A stretch of 64,000 nt of DNA. It comes from JAAELZ01 sp965237485. Lineage in GTDB: Bacteria; Pseudomonadota; Gammaproteobacteria; Arenicellales; Poriferihabitantaceae. The translations under genes were made by a program, and so were the position numbers. Every line of letters starts with the position of its first letter. The stretch's first letter is position 1. The notes under the pieces were generated by a model, which searched no databases, was not told where the DNA came from, and saw only the letters and a list, made by a program, of their open reading frames with translations. Shown one piece after another: positions 35,096-44,274 of the stretch. The DNA is taken from positions 372,001 through 436,000 of the forward strand of contig CBDEFQ010000004.1 in assembly GCA_965237485.1 (NCBI GenBank), read 5' to 3'.

Positions 35096-36469
35096 AGTCT
35101 TGTCCAACATGAAATGATACTGAGAGAAGGGACTGATTCTAATCGGAAATGATACCGAACTAATCTAATTTCTGTTCATGATGGTGAATGAATACCATTA
35201 TGAATGACCACCATATAGATACCCTTGATAAGGCACGCTTGTTGCTACAAGGCACTGATGAAATCGATCTGGCAATCGACGGTAAACGCAATCGCTATGA
35301 TTTCATCAAACGCACCTTAATGCGTTTCAAATACAGCAAACCGGGTCGAGCCGATAAGGGTCTTGTGCTGCGTTATATCACACGCATCAGCGGTTACTCT
35401 TATGTGCAAGTGAAACGCCTGGCTGCCAGCTATCTCAAGCACGGTAGAATCCAGTGGCGACATCGTGCCACAAGGGGCTTTGCTAGACGCTATAGCAATC
35501 AAGACATTAAGCTTCTAGCAGATATGGATGAACTCCACGGTACGTTATCAGGCCATGCCACTAGGAAACTCTGTGAGCGCGCCTTGGTTGTCTATGAGCA
35601 AACTGAGTATGCCAACCTGGCACCTATCTCGGTTTCTCATCTATACAATCTACGCCGATCTAAACCCTACCAGAACAATCGCCGTCACTTTGAAAAGACG
35701 CATTCCAAGCCTTCTTCTATCGGCCAAAGACGTAAGCCACAGCCAGAAGGTCAACCTGGCTATAGCCGTGTAGATACAGTGCATCAGGGCGATAAGGACA
35801 AGGTTAAAGGGGTCTATCATATCAACGCCGTTGATGAGATCACCCCGTTTGAAGTCGTGTCTTCTACACAGAAAATATCAGAGCCATTCTTGATGCCTAT
35901 TCTCACTCAAATGCTAGAGCAATTCCCCTTTGTGATTAAAGGCTTTCATGCCGATAATGGCAGTGAATACATTAACCAATCGGTGGTGCGATTGTTGAAT
36001 AAGCTATTAATCGAGTTGACCCAATCCAGGGCTAGACACCGTAACGACAATGCCTTAGTTGAGTGCAACAATGGGGCCATCGTGCGCAAGCATCTTGGCT
36101 TCATGCATATCCCGCAAAAATATGCGCCTGAGATTAATCAATTTGCCACCGACTTTCTTAACCCTTATTTGAATTATCACCGACCTTGTTTCTTCCCACA
36201 GATCAGCACTAACAACAAAGGAAAACAAGTCAAAACCTATCCATATCGAAACATGATGACGCCTTATGAAAAACTCAAATCGTTGACCAATGCACAGTCA
36301 TATCTTAAAACTCACATCTCGTTTACAATGCTTGACGATATCGTTTATCAGATGACTGATAATGAGGCAGCAAAACAACTCAATGAGGAAAAAACCAAAC
36401 TCTTTAAAAACATCTTTGAACAGAAATGACAATCAACTTCTCGGTATCATTCCTGTATTGGAATAGACT
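35096..36469 (+). mobile_element. rve-type insertion sequence, copy 3 (complete)
   Basis: 1374 bp; imperfect terminal repeats AGTCTTGTCCAACATG and (complementary strand) AGTCTATTCCAATACAGG, with a perfect 5-bp duplication TACTC (35091-35095, 36470-36474). Inserted in the 3' end of the methyltransferase gene of the IS1595-family transposon. This is the reference copy for the truncated copy 1 and the frameshifted copy 2. Confidence 0.95.
35188..36429 (+). CDS. rve-type DDE transposase (copy 3)
   Basis: 413 residues. N-terminal helical DNA-binding region (DFIKRTLMRFKYSKPGRADK, VLRYITRISGYSYVQVKRLA), then an integrase core with SRVDTVHQGD (Asp), GFHADNGSEYINQS (Asp) and RHRNDNALVECNNGAIVRKH (Glu), and a C-terminal MTPYEKLKSL. 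All three acidic residues are present. It resembles IS3/IS481-type integrases, but I cannot assign the family with certainty; the 5-bp duplication and AGTC ends would help classification. Confidence 0.9.
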   Translation: MNTIMNDHHIDTLDKARLLLQGTDEIDLAIDGKRNRYDFIKRTLMRFKYSKPGRADKGLVLRYITRISGYSYVQVKRLAASYLKHGRIQWRHRATRGFARRYSNQDIKLLADMDELHGTLSGHATRKLCERALVVYEQTEYANLAPISVSHLYNLRRSKPYQNNRRHFEKTHSKPSSIGQRRKPQPEGQPGYSRVDTVHQGDKDKVKGVYHINAVDEITPFEVVSSTQKISEPFLMPILTQMLEQFPFVIKGFHADNGSEYINQSVVRLLNKLLIELTQSRARHRNDNALVECNNGAIVRKHLGFMHIPQKYAPEINQFATDFLNPYLNYHRPCFFPQISTNNKGKQVKTYPYRNMMTPYEKLKSLTNAQSYLKTHISFTMLDDIVYQMTDNEAAKQLNEEKTKLFKNIFEQK

Positions 36470-37261
36470 TACTCACTAGATACGTCAATGCCTATATGAT
36501 GCTCGGTGTAATTTATGTGCTGCGGCTAGCGTAGTTCCAGACCCAGCGAATGGGTCAAGAACCACGTCGCCGTGATCTGTAAATAGCCGGATAAACCAGT
36601 TGGGTAGTTGCTCAGGGAAAGTCGCTGGGTGCCCTGAATTGTTACATTGAGTAGCCATGTGCAAAACGTTCGTTGGGTATGCCATATCGCGCCCTTCCCA
36701 GTTCGCAACACGCTTACCAAATCCGTTACCATGGGCACTCTCATCACGAGTTTTGTCTGTATCAGACAAGTTTTTCAGCCGTGCTTTTTTCCAATCACCC
36801 ATAGGTACACGCACAGAATCCTGGTTCATTTTAAAGTTTTTGTTTTTGGTGAAATGCAATAAACGCTCCCATGAGTCCCTGAACCGATTAGGCCACTTGC
36901 CCGGGTATGAATTCTTCTTATGCCAGCAATATTCTTCTACCCAGAGCCAGCCCTGACTGCGCATTCCTTGTATTAGCTCAAGAACATAAGTGTGCCTTTC
37001 CCCGTTAATCGCTCTTTCCTTATATATTTAGAATAAAAGAACCTGTCGGCCTTAAGCAATTATGCAACTGTTCAGCACGGGGTAAAAACCATTCTACATA
37101 TTTGTCAGCACTTACCCCTCCGTAGTTGTCTTTTCTTTGGTCAGCATAAGGAGGTGAAGTAACTATTAAATCGACTGACTCATCGGGTATCTTTTTCGAG
37201 ATTACCTTCAAACAGTCTCCACGAAAGACTGTTGATGTGTGGACTCTTTCAAGAACCGCGC

Positions 37262-38188
37262 TCATGCCACCAACTCCTTGAATGTCAGTCGCTTCCCGCT
37301 CATTCCTTTACATAGTGCTGACATTCTATCCAGCGTATCTACACTACAATTACCCTCGTTCAGTCGAAACGTGAACTCATCGACATATCGCTGGCAGTGC
37401 TTAGCACTCCAGTTGTGGTAAATGCCGTTGTAGCCACGTTTCAGGACCGCCCAGACGCTCTCAATGCCGTTTGTATGCGCCATGCCGTTCACGTACTCCT
37501 TGGCACTGTGCTTGACCGTGCCGTGCTGGTAGGCGGCTCCTAGCTCGTTGTAACCCTTGTGTTCATCCGTGTAGACCGTAGAGCCGGCCTTAACCGTGCT
37601 TTTAATAAAGCCTTTCAGTGTTGCGCCATCTGTTTTGGTTATTACCTTGGCTTGAACGTTGCCGCCGCGCTCTTTGGCACCAATAACCGCTTGCTTGCCT
37701 ACCACTCCACGTCCAGCTTTTAACTTCTTGTGTTCGTGCTTGTTCTTCTCCTTGCCGCCCAAATAGGTTTCGTCAATTTCCACGATACCCAGCAGTTTGC
37801 CGCTATCGCCAGAACAAGCCTCTCGAATTCTCTGTAGCATGAACCACGCTGATTTCTGGGTAATGCCCAGCTCTTTGGAAAGCTGCGAGGATGAGACACC
37901 TTTGCGGGCCGTTAACATGCAATACATAGCAACCGCCCAACACTGCAAAGACAAAGGCGATCCGTGCATTACGGTATCTGTCTTGACATTAAATACCTTA
38001 CGGCAAGGATTACAATAATAGTTGTGTAACCTTGGCTTGTATTCTTTGATCTTATCCGTGCCTTGGCATTTCGGGCAAACAGGCTTTTCACCCCACAATG
38101 TGTATTCCATCCATTTTGCTGATTTTGCATCTGATGAAAATCTTGTGATCAATTCGACTAGACTAATTGTCTTTGCTGATTTTTTCAT
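37262..38188 (-). CDS. IS1595-family transposase
   Basis: About 308 residues from the ATG at 38188, preceded by AGGATAAGG; longer in-frame starts lack this. N-terminal zinc ribbon (CPKCQGTDK...YYCNPCRKVF), helix-turn-helix (LSKELGITQKSAWFMLQRIR), then the DDE-type core: VEIDETYLGGKEKN, STVYTDEHKGYNEL and the NGIESVWAVLKRGYNGIYHN segment typical of IS1595. The stop overlaps the methyltransferase ATG by 4 nt, so transposase and cargo share a transcript. Intact. Confidence 0.93.
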   Translation of the reverse strand: MKKSAKTISLVELITRFSSDAKSAKWMEYTLWGEKPVCPKCQGTDKIKEYKPRLHNYYCNPCRKVFNVKTDTVMHGSPLSLQCWAVAMYCMLTARKGVSSSQLSKELGITQKSAWFMLQRIREACSGDSGKLLGIVEIDETYLGGKEKNKHEHKKLKAGRGVVGKQAVIGAKERGGNVQAKVITKTDGATLKGFIKSTVKAGSTVYTDEHKGYNELGAAYQHGTVKHSAKEYVNGMAHTNGIESVWAVLKRGYNGIYHNWSAKHCQRYVDEFTFRLNEGNCSVDTLDRMSALCKGMSGKRLTFKELVA

Positions 38189-38355
38189 TTTTGCCTTATC
38201 CTCTATATTTGCATACTGCAATACCATGTTATTAACTACATGTACAGACAAATAAACGGTGTGTCTTGGTTTGAAATTATGCAATATTGACAATATTCAC
38301 TAAAAGGCCCTTTGCATACTGAAGTATATAATTCCCTAAATTAAATTGTTACGCC

Positions 38356-39089
38356 ATGTCGCTTAGCCAAGTATATGAATCCGACTCACCACTTTATGCA
38401 CAAGTGCGCGAGCTTATTGTGGGCAGAATTCACAGCGGTGAATGGCAACCTGGTGCGTTGATACCGGGTGACGCACAATTGGCCCAAGAATATGATGTGA
38501 GTCAGGGTACAGTTCGCAAAGCAATCGATTCGCTAGTAGACGATCGTTTGGTGACCCGCCGGCAAGGTAAAGGCACTTTTCTAGCCAGTCACAATCCGCA
38601 AAAAGAGCTATTTCATTTTTTTCATTTAGTAAATGAAAAAGGTGAACTTGCTTTGCCCACCAGTAAAGTCCTGTCGGTGGCAAAAATTAAAGTCAGTACC
38701 GGTGTTGCTCAGATGCTGTCGCTGCCCACTAAGGAGCAGATAATTTGTATTAAGAGAGTGCGGATGTTGGAAGACAGACCAACTATTTTCGAGTCTATCT
38801 ATATCGGCGCTAGCAAGTTTCACCCCCTTGCTAAACGTAGTAAATCAGATATCCCCAACACTTTGTACGAGCTTTACGAAAAAGAATACGGTGTGATGAT
38901 TCGTCGCGCTAAAAAACCTTAGATGCGGTAAGCGCAAATAAAACCCAAGCATCTGCTCTCGGAGTTAACCACCTTAGCCCCTTGCTGCGTATCAAACGTA
39001 TTGCCTATGACCTGGCTGATGCTCCTGTTGAATATCGAGAGAGCTACTGTGATAGCCAACGATATAGTTATTTAAGTAATTTACTCTAG
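38356..39089 (+). pseudogene. GntR/HutC-family regulator, frameshifted in an A-run
   Basis: N-terminal winged helix (PLYAQVRELIVGRIHSGEWQ, EYDVSQGTVRKAIDSLV, RRQGKGTFLASH) and a UTRA ligand domain. In an A6 tract at 38909-38914 one base seems missing: the present frame stops at 38922 after RRAKKP, while the +1 frame continues as TLDAVSANKTQASALGVNHL and RIAYDLADAPVEYRESYC to a stop at 39087. The ATG is 18 bp from the transposon end. Likely regulator of the cyanophycin genes downstream (inferred from position). Could be a real mutation, a slippage-switched gene or a sequencing error. Confidence 0.85.
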
Positions 39090-39181
39090 TAAGCGGCATG
39101 AGAGAATCTGCAAGTTATATTGACCTTAAATAACCAACTTGCTACCAGAGATAACAGAACTTTAAGAATAAACAGCTTTCA

Positions 39182-40351
39182 ATGATCCACATATTAAGAA
39201 ACGCACATCTTTATGCTCCGCAAGATAGGGGTATCCAACATTTACTTGTGGCTGGTGGAAAGATAGCTTACCTCGGAGCCCAGGTGCCTAATGTTGATAG
39301 CGGCCTTGTAACTTCTGACATGGACTTGGAGGGACAGGCTTTGATCCCAGGTTTAATTGATGCTCATACCCACACTACGGGCGGCGGCGGAGAAGCTGGC
39401 TATTCCACCCGCGTGCCAGCGGTTCCATTAAGTCAGTTTACCCGAGCCGGTGTCACCTCTGTTGTCGGCTTATTAGGCACCGACGACACAGTTCGCAGCA
39501 CTTCTTCGTTAATCGCGCAAACCTATGCTTTGCGCGAAGAAGGGCTTAACGCTTGGTGCTACACCGGTGGCTATCACTACCCTTTGACCACTCTAACGGG
39601 TTGCGTACGCAGTGACATCGTACACATTGAATGCGTTATTGGGGTCGGGGAGTTGGCGATTAGTGATCATCGATCAAGCCAACCAACTTTTGATGAAATA
39701 GTGCGTGTAGCAGGCGATGCCCATGTTGCAGGGTTGATGACGGGTAAAGCGGGTATTGTTCATTTTCATTTAGGGGATGGGGATCGTAAATTATCTCTGA
39801 TCGAGCGTGCTCTAGACGAAACAGAGATTCCAGCTCGCGTATTTAACCCAACCCACGTTAATCGCAATAAAGTGCTGTTTGAAGAAGCTTGTGGCCTAAG
39901 CAAACGTGGGGTTACCATAGACTTAACCGCGTTTCCGCAAGCACAAGACCAAGAAGAAAATGGTTGGTCAGCAGCGCAAGGATTCCTACACTATCAACAA
40001 GCTGGGTTGCCTATGGATAAGATAACCATCAGCTCAGACGGTGGTGGTTGCCTTCCAGTGTTTGACAATGAAGGCGCCGTCAGTAGTTTGGATTATGGTC
40101 GTTCGGCGGAATTAAATGTGACATTGCTGGAGTTGCTAAAACGCGGTGTAGATTTGCAAGATGTCTTACCCGCGATGACGGTGAATCCTGCTACCTTGCT
40201 TAAATTAACTGCTAAAGGCAAGGTAGAACAAGGATTTGACGCAGATTTGGTGGTGCTCGATGGCAATCATCAAGTGCAGAGTGTTATGATCAACGGCGTT
40301 TGGCATATCAAAGAAAGCGAACCCGTAATAAAGGGGTGTTTTGAAGAATAA
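39182..40351 (+). CDS. iadA: Isoaspartyl dipeptidase (beta-aspartyl peptidase)
   Basis: 389-residue amidohydrolase. The binuclear zinc site starts at LIDAHTHTTGGGGEAGYSTR, continues through GLMTGKAGIVHFHLGDGDRK (carbamylated-Lys region and His), NPTHVNRNKVLFEEA and ISSDGGGCLPVFD (Asp), all typical of IadA. It cleaves beta-Asp-X dipeptides. With cyanophycinase encoded next, its natural substrate here is probably beta-Asp-Arg released from cyanophycin, giving free Asp and Arg. First gene of iadA-cphB-cphA (gaps of 43 and 32 bp). Confidence 0.93.
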   Translation: MIHILRNAHLYAPQDRGIQHLLVAGGKIAYLGAQVPNVDSGLVTSDMDLEGQALIPGLIDAHTHTTGGGGEAGYSTRVPAVPLSQFTRAGVTSVVGLLGTDDTVRSTSSLIAQTYALREEGLNAWCYTGGYHYPLTTLTGCVRSDIVHIECVIGVGELAISDHRSSQPTFDEIVRVAGDAHVAGLMTGKAGIVHFHLGDGDRKLSLIERALDETEIPARVFNPTHVNRNKVLFEEACGLSKRGVTIDLTAFPQAQDQEENGWSAAQGFLHYQQAGLPMDKITISSDGGGCLPVFDNEGAVSSLDYGRSAELNVTLLELLKRGVDLQDVLPAMTVNPATLLKLTAKGKVEQGFDADLVVLDGNHQVQSVMINGVWHIKESEPVIKGCFEE

Positions 40352-40394
40352 TTCTTAACTGTGCTAAACCACACCCTTCCTTAATTCTGCCGTT

Positions 40395-41228
40395 GTGCCG
40401 TATCTATTTGAAATGCCGTCCGATCTAAATCCAATTAACCCCAACCGCGGTTTTATTGTCCCTATAGGCGGGGCTGTTAATAAGAAAAACGATGCAGTTA
40501 TTCTTAACCGTTTTTTTGAATTATCGGGAGGCACTAATTCAAATATATTGGTGATACCCACCGCATCTAAATTGGTGAACACGGGCCCAGAGTACATGCG
40601 TTTGTTTCAATCCATGGGCGGTCGTTCGCAATTTATTCCTGTGGACGAGCGTGAAGATTGCTCTAAAGACCAAATACAGGCAGCGTTACGTGAGGCCAGT
40701 GGCATATATATTACCGGCGGTAACCAGCTCAGGCTTTCCACCATTTTGGGCGGCACACCGGTGGCGAAATTAATTCGCCAACTTAACGCTAATGGAGTGC
40801 ATGTGGCCGGCACCTCAGCGGGGGCCGCGATTATGTCCGAGCACATGATAGCAGGGGGTCGCAGTGGACCGACCCCGCGCGAAGACGGTGTCAAAATGGC
40901 CCCCGGTCTGGGTTTAACCAACAAGATCATCATTGACCAGCATTTTCGGCAACGTGACCGCATTGGTCGATTGATGACGGCCCTGTCTTATAACCCTTTT
41001 ATTTCCGGAATTGGAATTGATGAGAATACCGCCGCGTTTATTAACCCTGAAGGAAGATTGGAAGTAGTGGGTAGCGGTGCCATTACGGTAATTGATCCGG
41101 CTGAGCTAAGCCATTCTTCAATGTCGACTGCAGGCCGTAAAGACCCAGTGAGTCTGGCCGGGATGAAATTGCACGTTTTAGCGGCGGGAGCTAAATACGA
41201 CATCAACACGAGAGAGGTTAGCTTCTAA
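40395..41228 (+). CDS. cphB: Cyanophycinase
   Basis: About 271-277 residues, serine peptidase of the S51 family. The nucleophile elbow is HVAGTSAGAAIMSEHMI; further family signatures are IYITGGNQLRLSTIL, GLGLTNKIIIDQHFRQRDRI and GIGIDENTA. It is an exo-peptidase that releases beta-Asp-Arg dipeptides from cyanophycin granules. Start either GTG 40395 or ATG 40413. It lies between the dipeptidase that finishes the degradation and the synthetase. Confidence 0.95.
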   Translation: MPYLFEMPSDLNPINPNRGFIVPIGGAVNKKNDAVILNRFFELSGGTNSNILVIPTASKLVNTGPEYMRLFQSMGGRSQFIPVDEREDCSKDQIQAALREASGIYITGGNQLRLSTILGGTPVAKLIRQLNANGVHVAGTSAGAAIMSEHMIAGGRSGPTPREDGVKMAPGLGLTNKIIIDQHFRQRDRIGRLMTALSYNPFISGIGIDENTAAFINPEGRLEVVGSGAITVIDPAELSHSSMSTAGRKDPVSLAGMKLHVLAAGAKYDINTREVSF

Positions 41229-41260
41229 GGTTATTGAACTTACCCATACACGTCTTAAAT

Positions 41261-44065
41261 ATGAAAATTACAGAAACTAGGGTATATGTAGGGCCCAGTC
41301 TATACGCCAATTTTCCGGTTATTCGGATGACATTGGACATTGGTATTTTGCTCGATTGGCCTTCGGTAAAGTGTGGCAAAGAGTTTACCGATGGCTTGCA
41401 AAGTGCCATTCCCAGTCTGGTTGAGCACGGCTGCTCCTACCGTAAAGAGGGTGGGTTCATAAGGCGTTTGACAGAAAATGAAGGCACTTGGATGGGCCAC
41501 ATAATGGAACACGTTGCGCTAGAAATCCAAAATACGGCTGGCTCGGGTGTTTCCTTTGGTCGCACGCGTACTACCGGAGAACCCGGTTTGTATAATATGG
41601 TGTATGCCTACAAGCAAAGAGATGCAGATATTGAGGCGGGGCACCTTGCTTTACGCTTGTTGATGCATTTACTGCCTGCGCATTTACAAAAGGAAATTGA
41701 TTATCCAATTGACCCAGAATTTGAATTCGAATCGGAGTTGCAAGATTTTGTATTGCACACCCAGCGACGAGAATTTGGACCGAGTACCCAATCATTAGTT
41801 GATGCTGCCAAAGCTAGGAATATTCCGTGGATTCGCCTAAACGATTTTAGCATGGTGCAATTTGGCCACGGGAAGTATCAAAAACGTATTCAAGCAACCG
41901 TTACCTCGAGTACCAATACCATTGCCACTTCTTTAGCCAGTGATAAGGAAGGCACTCACCGAATACTGAAGGATATGGGTTTGCCGGTACCGCTTCAAAT
42001 TATGTTTTCGAACGAAGATGACGCGGTTAGCGCGGCAAAACGCATTGGCTACCCAATAGTGATAAAGCCGTTAAACGCGAATCACGGACGAGGAATCAGC
42101 ATTAATTTAAACAATGACGAACAAGTGCGGGTTGCCTTTCACGAAGCGCGCGCGAAAGGCAAAACCCGCCAAATTTTGGCGGAGAGCTTTGTTACTGGAT
42201 ACGATCATCGTATGTTGGTAATTGATGATGAGTTGGTTGCCGTAGCGAAGCGGGTGCCGGGCCATGTGGTTGGGGACGGTAAACTGTCAATTGCAGAATT
42301 GATTGAAATTATCAATTCAGATCCGCGTCGCGGCTTCGGGCATGAAAAAGTGCTCACCCGTTTAGAGCTAGACGACCAAGCTAATCGCTTACTAAAGGAA
42401 GCGGGGTACGATGATAAAACGGTTCTGAAGAAAGACGAAACCTTCTTTTTGCGCTCAACCGCTAACTTGTCCACGGGCGGCACAGCGATTGACTTGACGG
42501 ATGTAGTGCACCCAGATAATCGCGAAATGGCTGTACGCGCAGTGAGGGCGATTGGATTAGATATTGGCGGTGTAGATTTTCTTACCGATGATATTACCCA
42601 ATCCTATAAATATATTGGCGGCGCCATTGTAGAAGTTAATGCAGGCCCAGGCTTTCGTATGCATGTTGCTCCGAGCGAAGGCAAGCCGCGTGACGTGGCA
42701 GGCAAGGTGCTGGATATGCTTTATCCAGCCGGTACGCCAAGTCGAATCCCAGTCGCTGCCATTACCGGCACTAACGGGAAAACCACGACTACCCGTATGC
42801 TCTCGCATATTATGAAAACCAGCGGCCATATTGTTGGTATGACCTCTACCGGCGGCATTCAAATCGATGGCCGAGACACGGTAAGGGGAGATATGACCGG
42901 CCCTCAAGCCGCGCAGATCGTGTTACGTGACCCCACTATCGACTTTGCTGTGCTCGAAACCGCGCGCGGCGGTATCCTCCGTGCTGGACTCGGTTATCGA
43001 GAATGTGACGTAGCGGCTTGTATAAACGTAGCAGCAGACCACATGGGTTTGGGCGGTATCGATACCCTAGAACAGCTCGCCAAAGTAAAAGAAACGGTGG
43101 TGCGTATCGCTAACGATACGGCGGTACTAAATGCGGACGACCGCTTGTGCCTGCAGATGGCAGATAATACGCGAGCGAAATACTTGTGCTACGTCACGAT
43201 GGATTCTACCCATGGCCTAGTGCGTGAACACATACGTGCTGATGGGCGGGCGGTTGTGCTTGAAAAAGGCATTAACGGCGACATGATCACAATTTATGAC
43301 CATGGCGCGCATATTCCGTTGCTGTGGACACATTTGATCCCCGCTACGATTGAAGGTAAAGCAATGCACAATGTACAAAACGCAATGTTTGCCGTAGCGA
43401 TGGCCTATAGTTTTGGCAAAGACTTGGATGAAATCCGCACGGGTTTACGTACATTCGATTCTTCCTTTTTCCAGAGCCCGGGCCGAACCAATATTTATAA
43501 CGAGCACCCTTTCAAAGTTATTTTGGACTACGCGCATAACGCGGCGAGTTTTAAAGTGATGGCGGAATTAGCCGAACGCTTGGATCCAGTGGGTAAACGC
43601 ACGATTGTTATTTCAGTGCCCGGAGACCGCCGCGATGAAGACATTCGAGACGCCGCTGCGGCGTGTTTGCCTGGTTTTACTCATTTTGTTTGTAAGGCCG
43701 ACAACAATCGTAGGGGTCGTGGCCATGATGAGTTACCCAAATTGCTAGAAAAATACCTTCTAGAATTAGAGGTTTCAAAAGAAAACATCACCGTCATAGC
43801 TGATGAAGTGCCCGCAGTCGCGCGGGCTTTGGAAATGGCTGAAGAAGGTGATTTGCTGGTGATTACCGCTGATGACCTATCGGGTACATGGAAGCAGATC
43901 ACTAATTGGAATTCAGACAAGCAGCCTAGAAAGGAGACTATTCCCGGTACTAAAGTGTTTGTTCCCGAACGCGCTAAGCACTATGTTCTGCAAGAGGACG
44001 AAGAACTAATCGTCGATAAGCGAGGTGCGCGTTTGTCTAAGAGCGATGCTTTCGAGGATGATTAG
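41261..44065 (+). CDS. cphA: Cyanophycin synthetase
   Basis: 934 residues from the ATG at 41261 (MKITETRVYVGP, the usual CphA start). Three modules: an N-terminal domain with FIRRLTENEGTWMGHIMEHV; a central ATP-grasp domain (SLASDKEGTHRILKDMGLPV...GYPIVIKPLNANHGRGISIN) that adds Asp; and a C-terminal Mur-ligase-like domain with P-loop AITGTNGKTTTTRML and ILDYAHNAASFKVM that adds Arg. It polymerises Asp and Arg without a ribosome into the storage polymer cyanophycin. Uncommon but known outside cyanobacteria. The nearest promoter-like gap is before iadA. Confidence 0.97.
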   Translation: MKITETRVYVGPSLYANFPVIRMTLDIGILLDWPSVKCGKEFTDGLQSAIPSLVEHGCSYRKEGGFIRRLTENEGTWMGHIMEHVALEIQNTAGSGVSFGRTRTTGEPGLYNMVYAYKQRDADIEAGHLALRLLMHLLPAHLQKEIDYPIDPEFEFESELQDFVLHTQRREFGPSTQSLVDAAKARNIPWIRLNDFSMVQFGHGKYQKRIQATVTSSTNTIATSLASDKEGTHRILKDMGLPVPLQIMFSNEDDAVSAAKRIGYPIVIKPLNANHGRGISINLNNDEQVRVAFHEARAKGKTRQILAESFVTGYDHRMLVIDDELVAVAKRVPGHVVGDGKLSIAELIEIINSDPRRGFGHEKVLTRLELDDQANRLLKEAGYDDKTVLKKDETFFLRSTANLSTGGTAIDLTDVVHPDNREMAVRAVRAIGLDIGGVDFLTDDITQSYKYIGGAIVEVNAGPGFRMHVAPSEGKPRDVAGKVLDMLYPAGTPSRIPVAAITGTNGKTTTTRMLSHIMKTSGHIVGMTSTGGIQIDGRDTVRGDMTGPQAAQIVLRDPTIDFAVLETARGGILRAGLGYRECDVAACINVAADHMGLGGIDTLEQLAKVKETVVRIANDTAVLNADDRLCLQMADNTRAKYLCYVTMDSTHGLVREHIRADGRAVVLEKGINGDMITIYDHGAHIPLLWTHLIPATIEGKAMHNVQNAMFAVAMAYSFGKDLDEIRTGLRTFDSSFFQSPGRTNIYNEHPFKVILDYAHNAASFKVMAELAERLDPVGKRTIVISVPGDRRDEDIRDAAAACLPGFTHFVCKADNNRRGRGHDELPKLLEKYLLELEVSKENITVIADEVPAVARALEMAEEGDLLVITADDLSGTWKQITNWNSDKQPRKETIPGTKVFVPERAKHYVLQEDEELIVDKRGARLSKSDAFEDD

Positions 44066-44274
44066 AATACGCAAAACGTAATTTATACCAGTTAATATGA
44101 CGATATACGTAATAAACTTGGAAACTATTTGACAAAATAATCAAATTTCACCAGACTATTCTTCGAACCCATGAATGTAGAATAAATTGTGGCTAAGTGG
44201 AGCGTTATCACCAGATCGACACAGATTGGGAAGTAGAAGAATACCTGCATTTGTATTAGGCACAAAGTAAACCC

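Larger units (their letters stand above)
35054..37265 (-). pseudogene. SPPY-type DNA methyltransferase, broken by two frameshifts and an IS
   Basis: Amino-methyltransferase (N4-cytosine/N6-adenine, beta arrangement): motif IV VTSPPYADQR near the N-terminus and motif I VVLDPFAGSGTTLAAA near the C-terminus. ATG 37265 overlaps the transposase stop (ATGA). After GSFILNI a shift in a TATATA run (about 37024) breaks the frame before GERHTYVLELIQGMRSQGW. A second shift, in an ATATA run near 36495, breaks it before IGIDVSSE. The rve-type IS then sits inside the last codons; removing it restores EYCALMRQRVRSF and a stop at 35054 overlapping the endonuclease start. It would normally protect host DNA from the adjacent nuclease. 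Confidence 0.88.
34140..38337 (-). mobile_element. IS1595-family transposon carrying a restriction-modification operon
   Basis: Bounded by perfect 27-bp inverted repeats at 34140-34166 and 38311-38337 (outer end AGGGAATTATATACTTCAG). Total 4198 bp, or about 2.8 kb without the later rve-type IS. Four minus-strand genes fill it: transposase, DNA methyltransferase, PmeII-like endonuclease and a 52-residue protein whose stop lies 2 bp from the left repeat. Neighbouring genes overlap by 4 nt (ATGA, TTGA, ATGA). The AT-rich flanks (TAAATATAA, TAAATTAA) are compatible with a degenerate 8-bp target duplication. Some IS1595 members are known to carry passenger genes. Confidence 0.9.
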
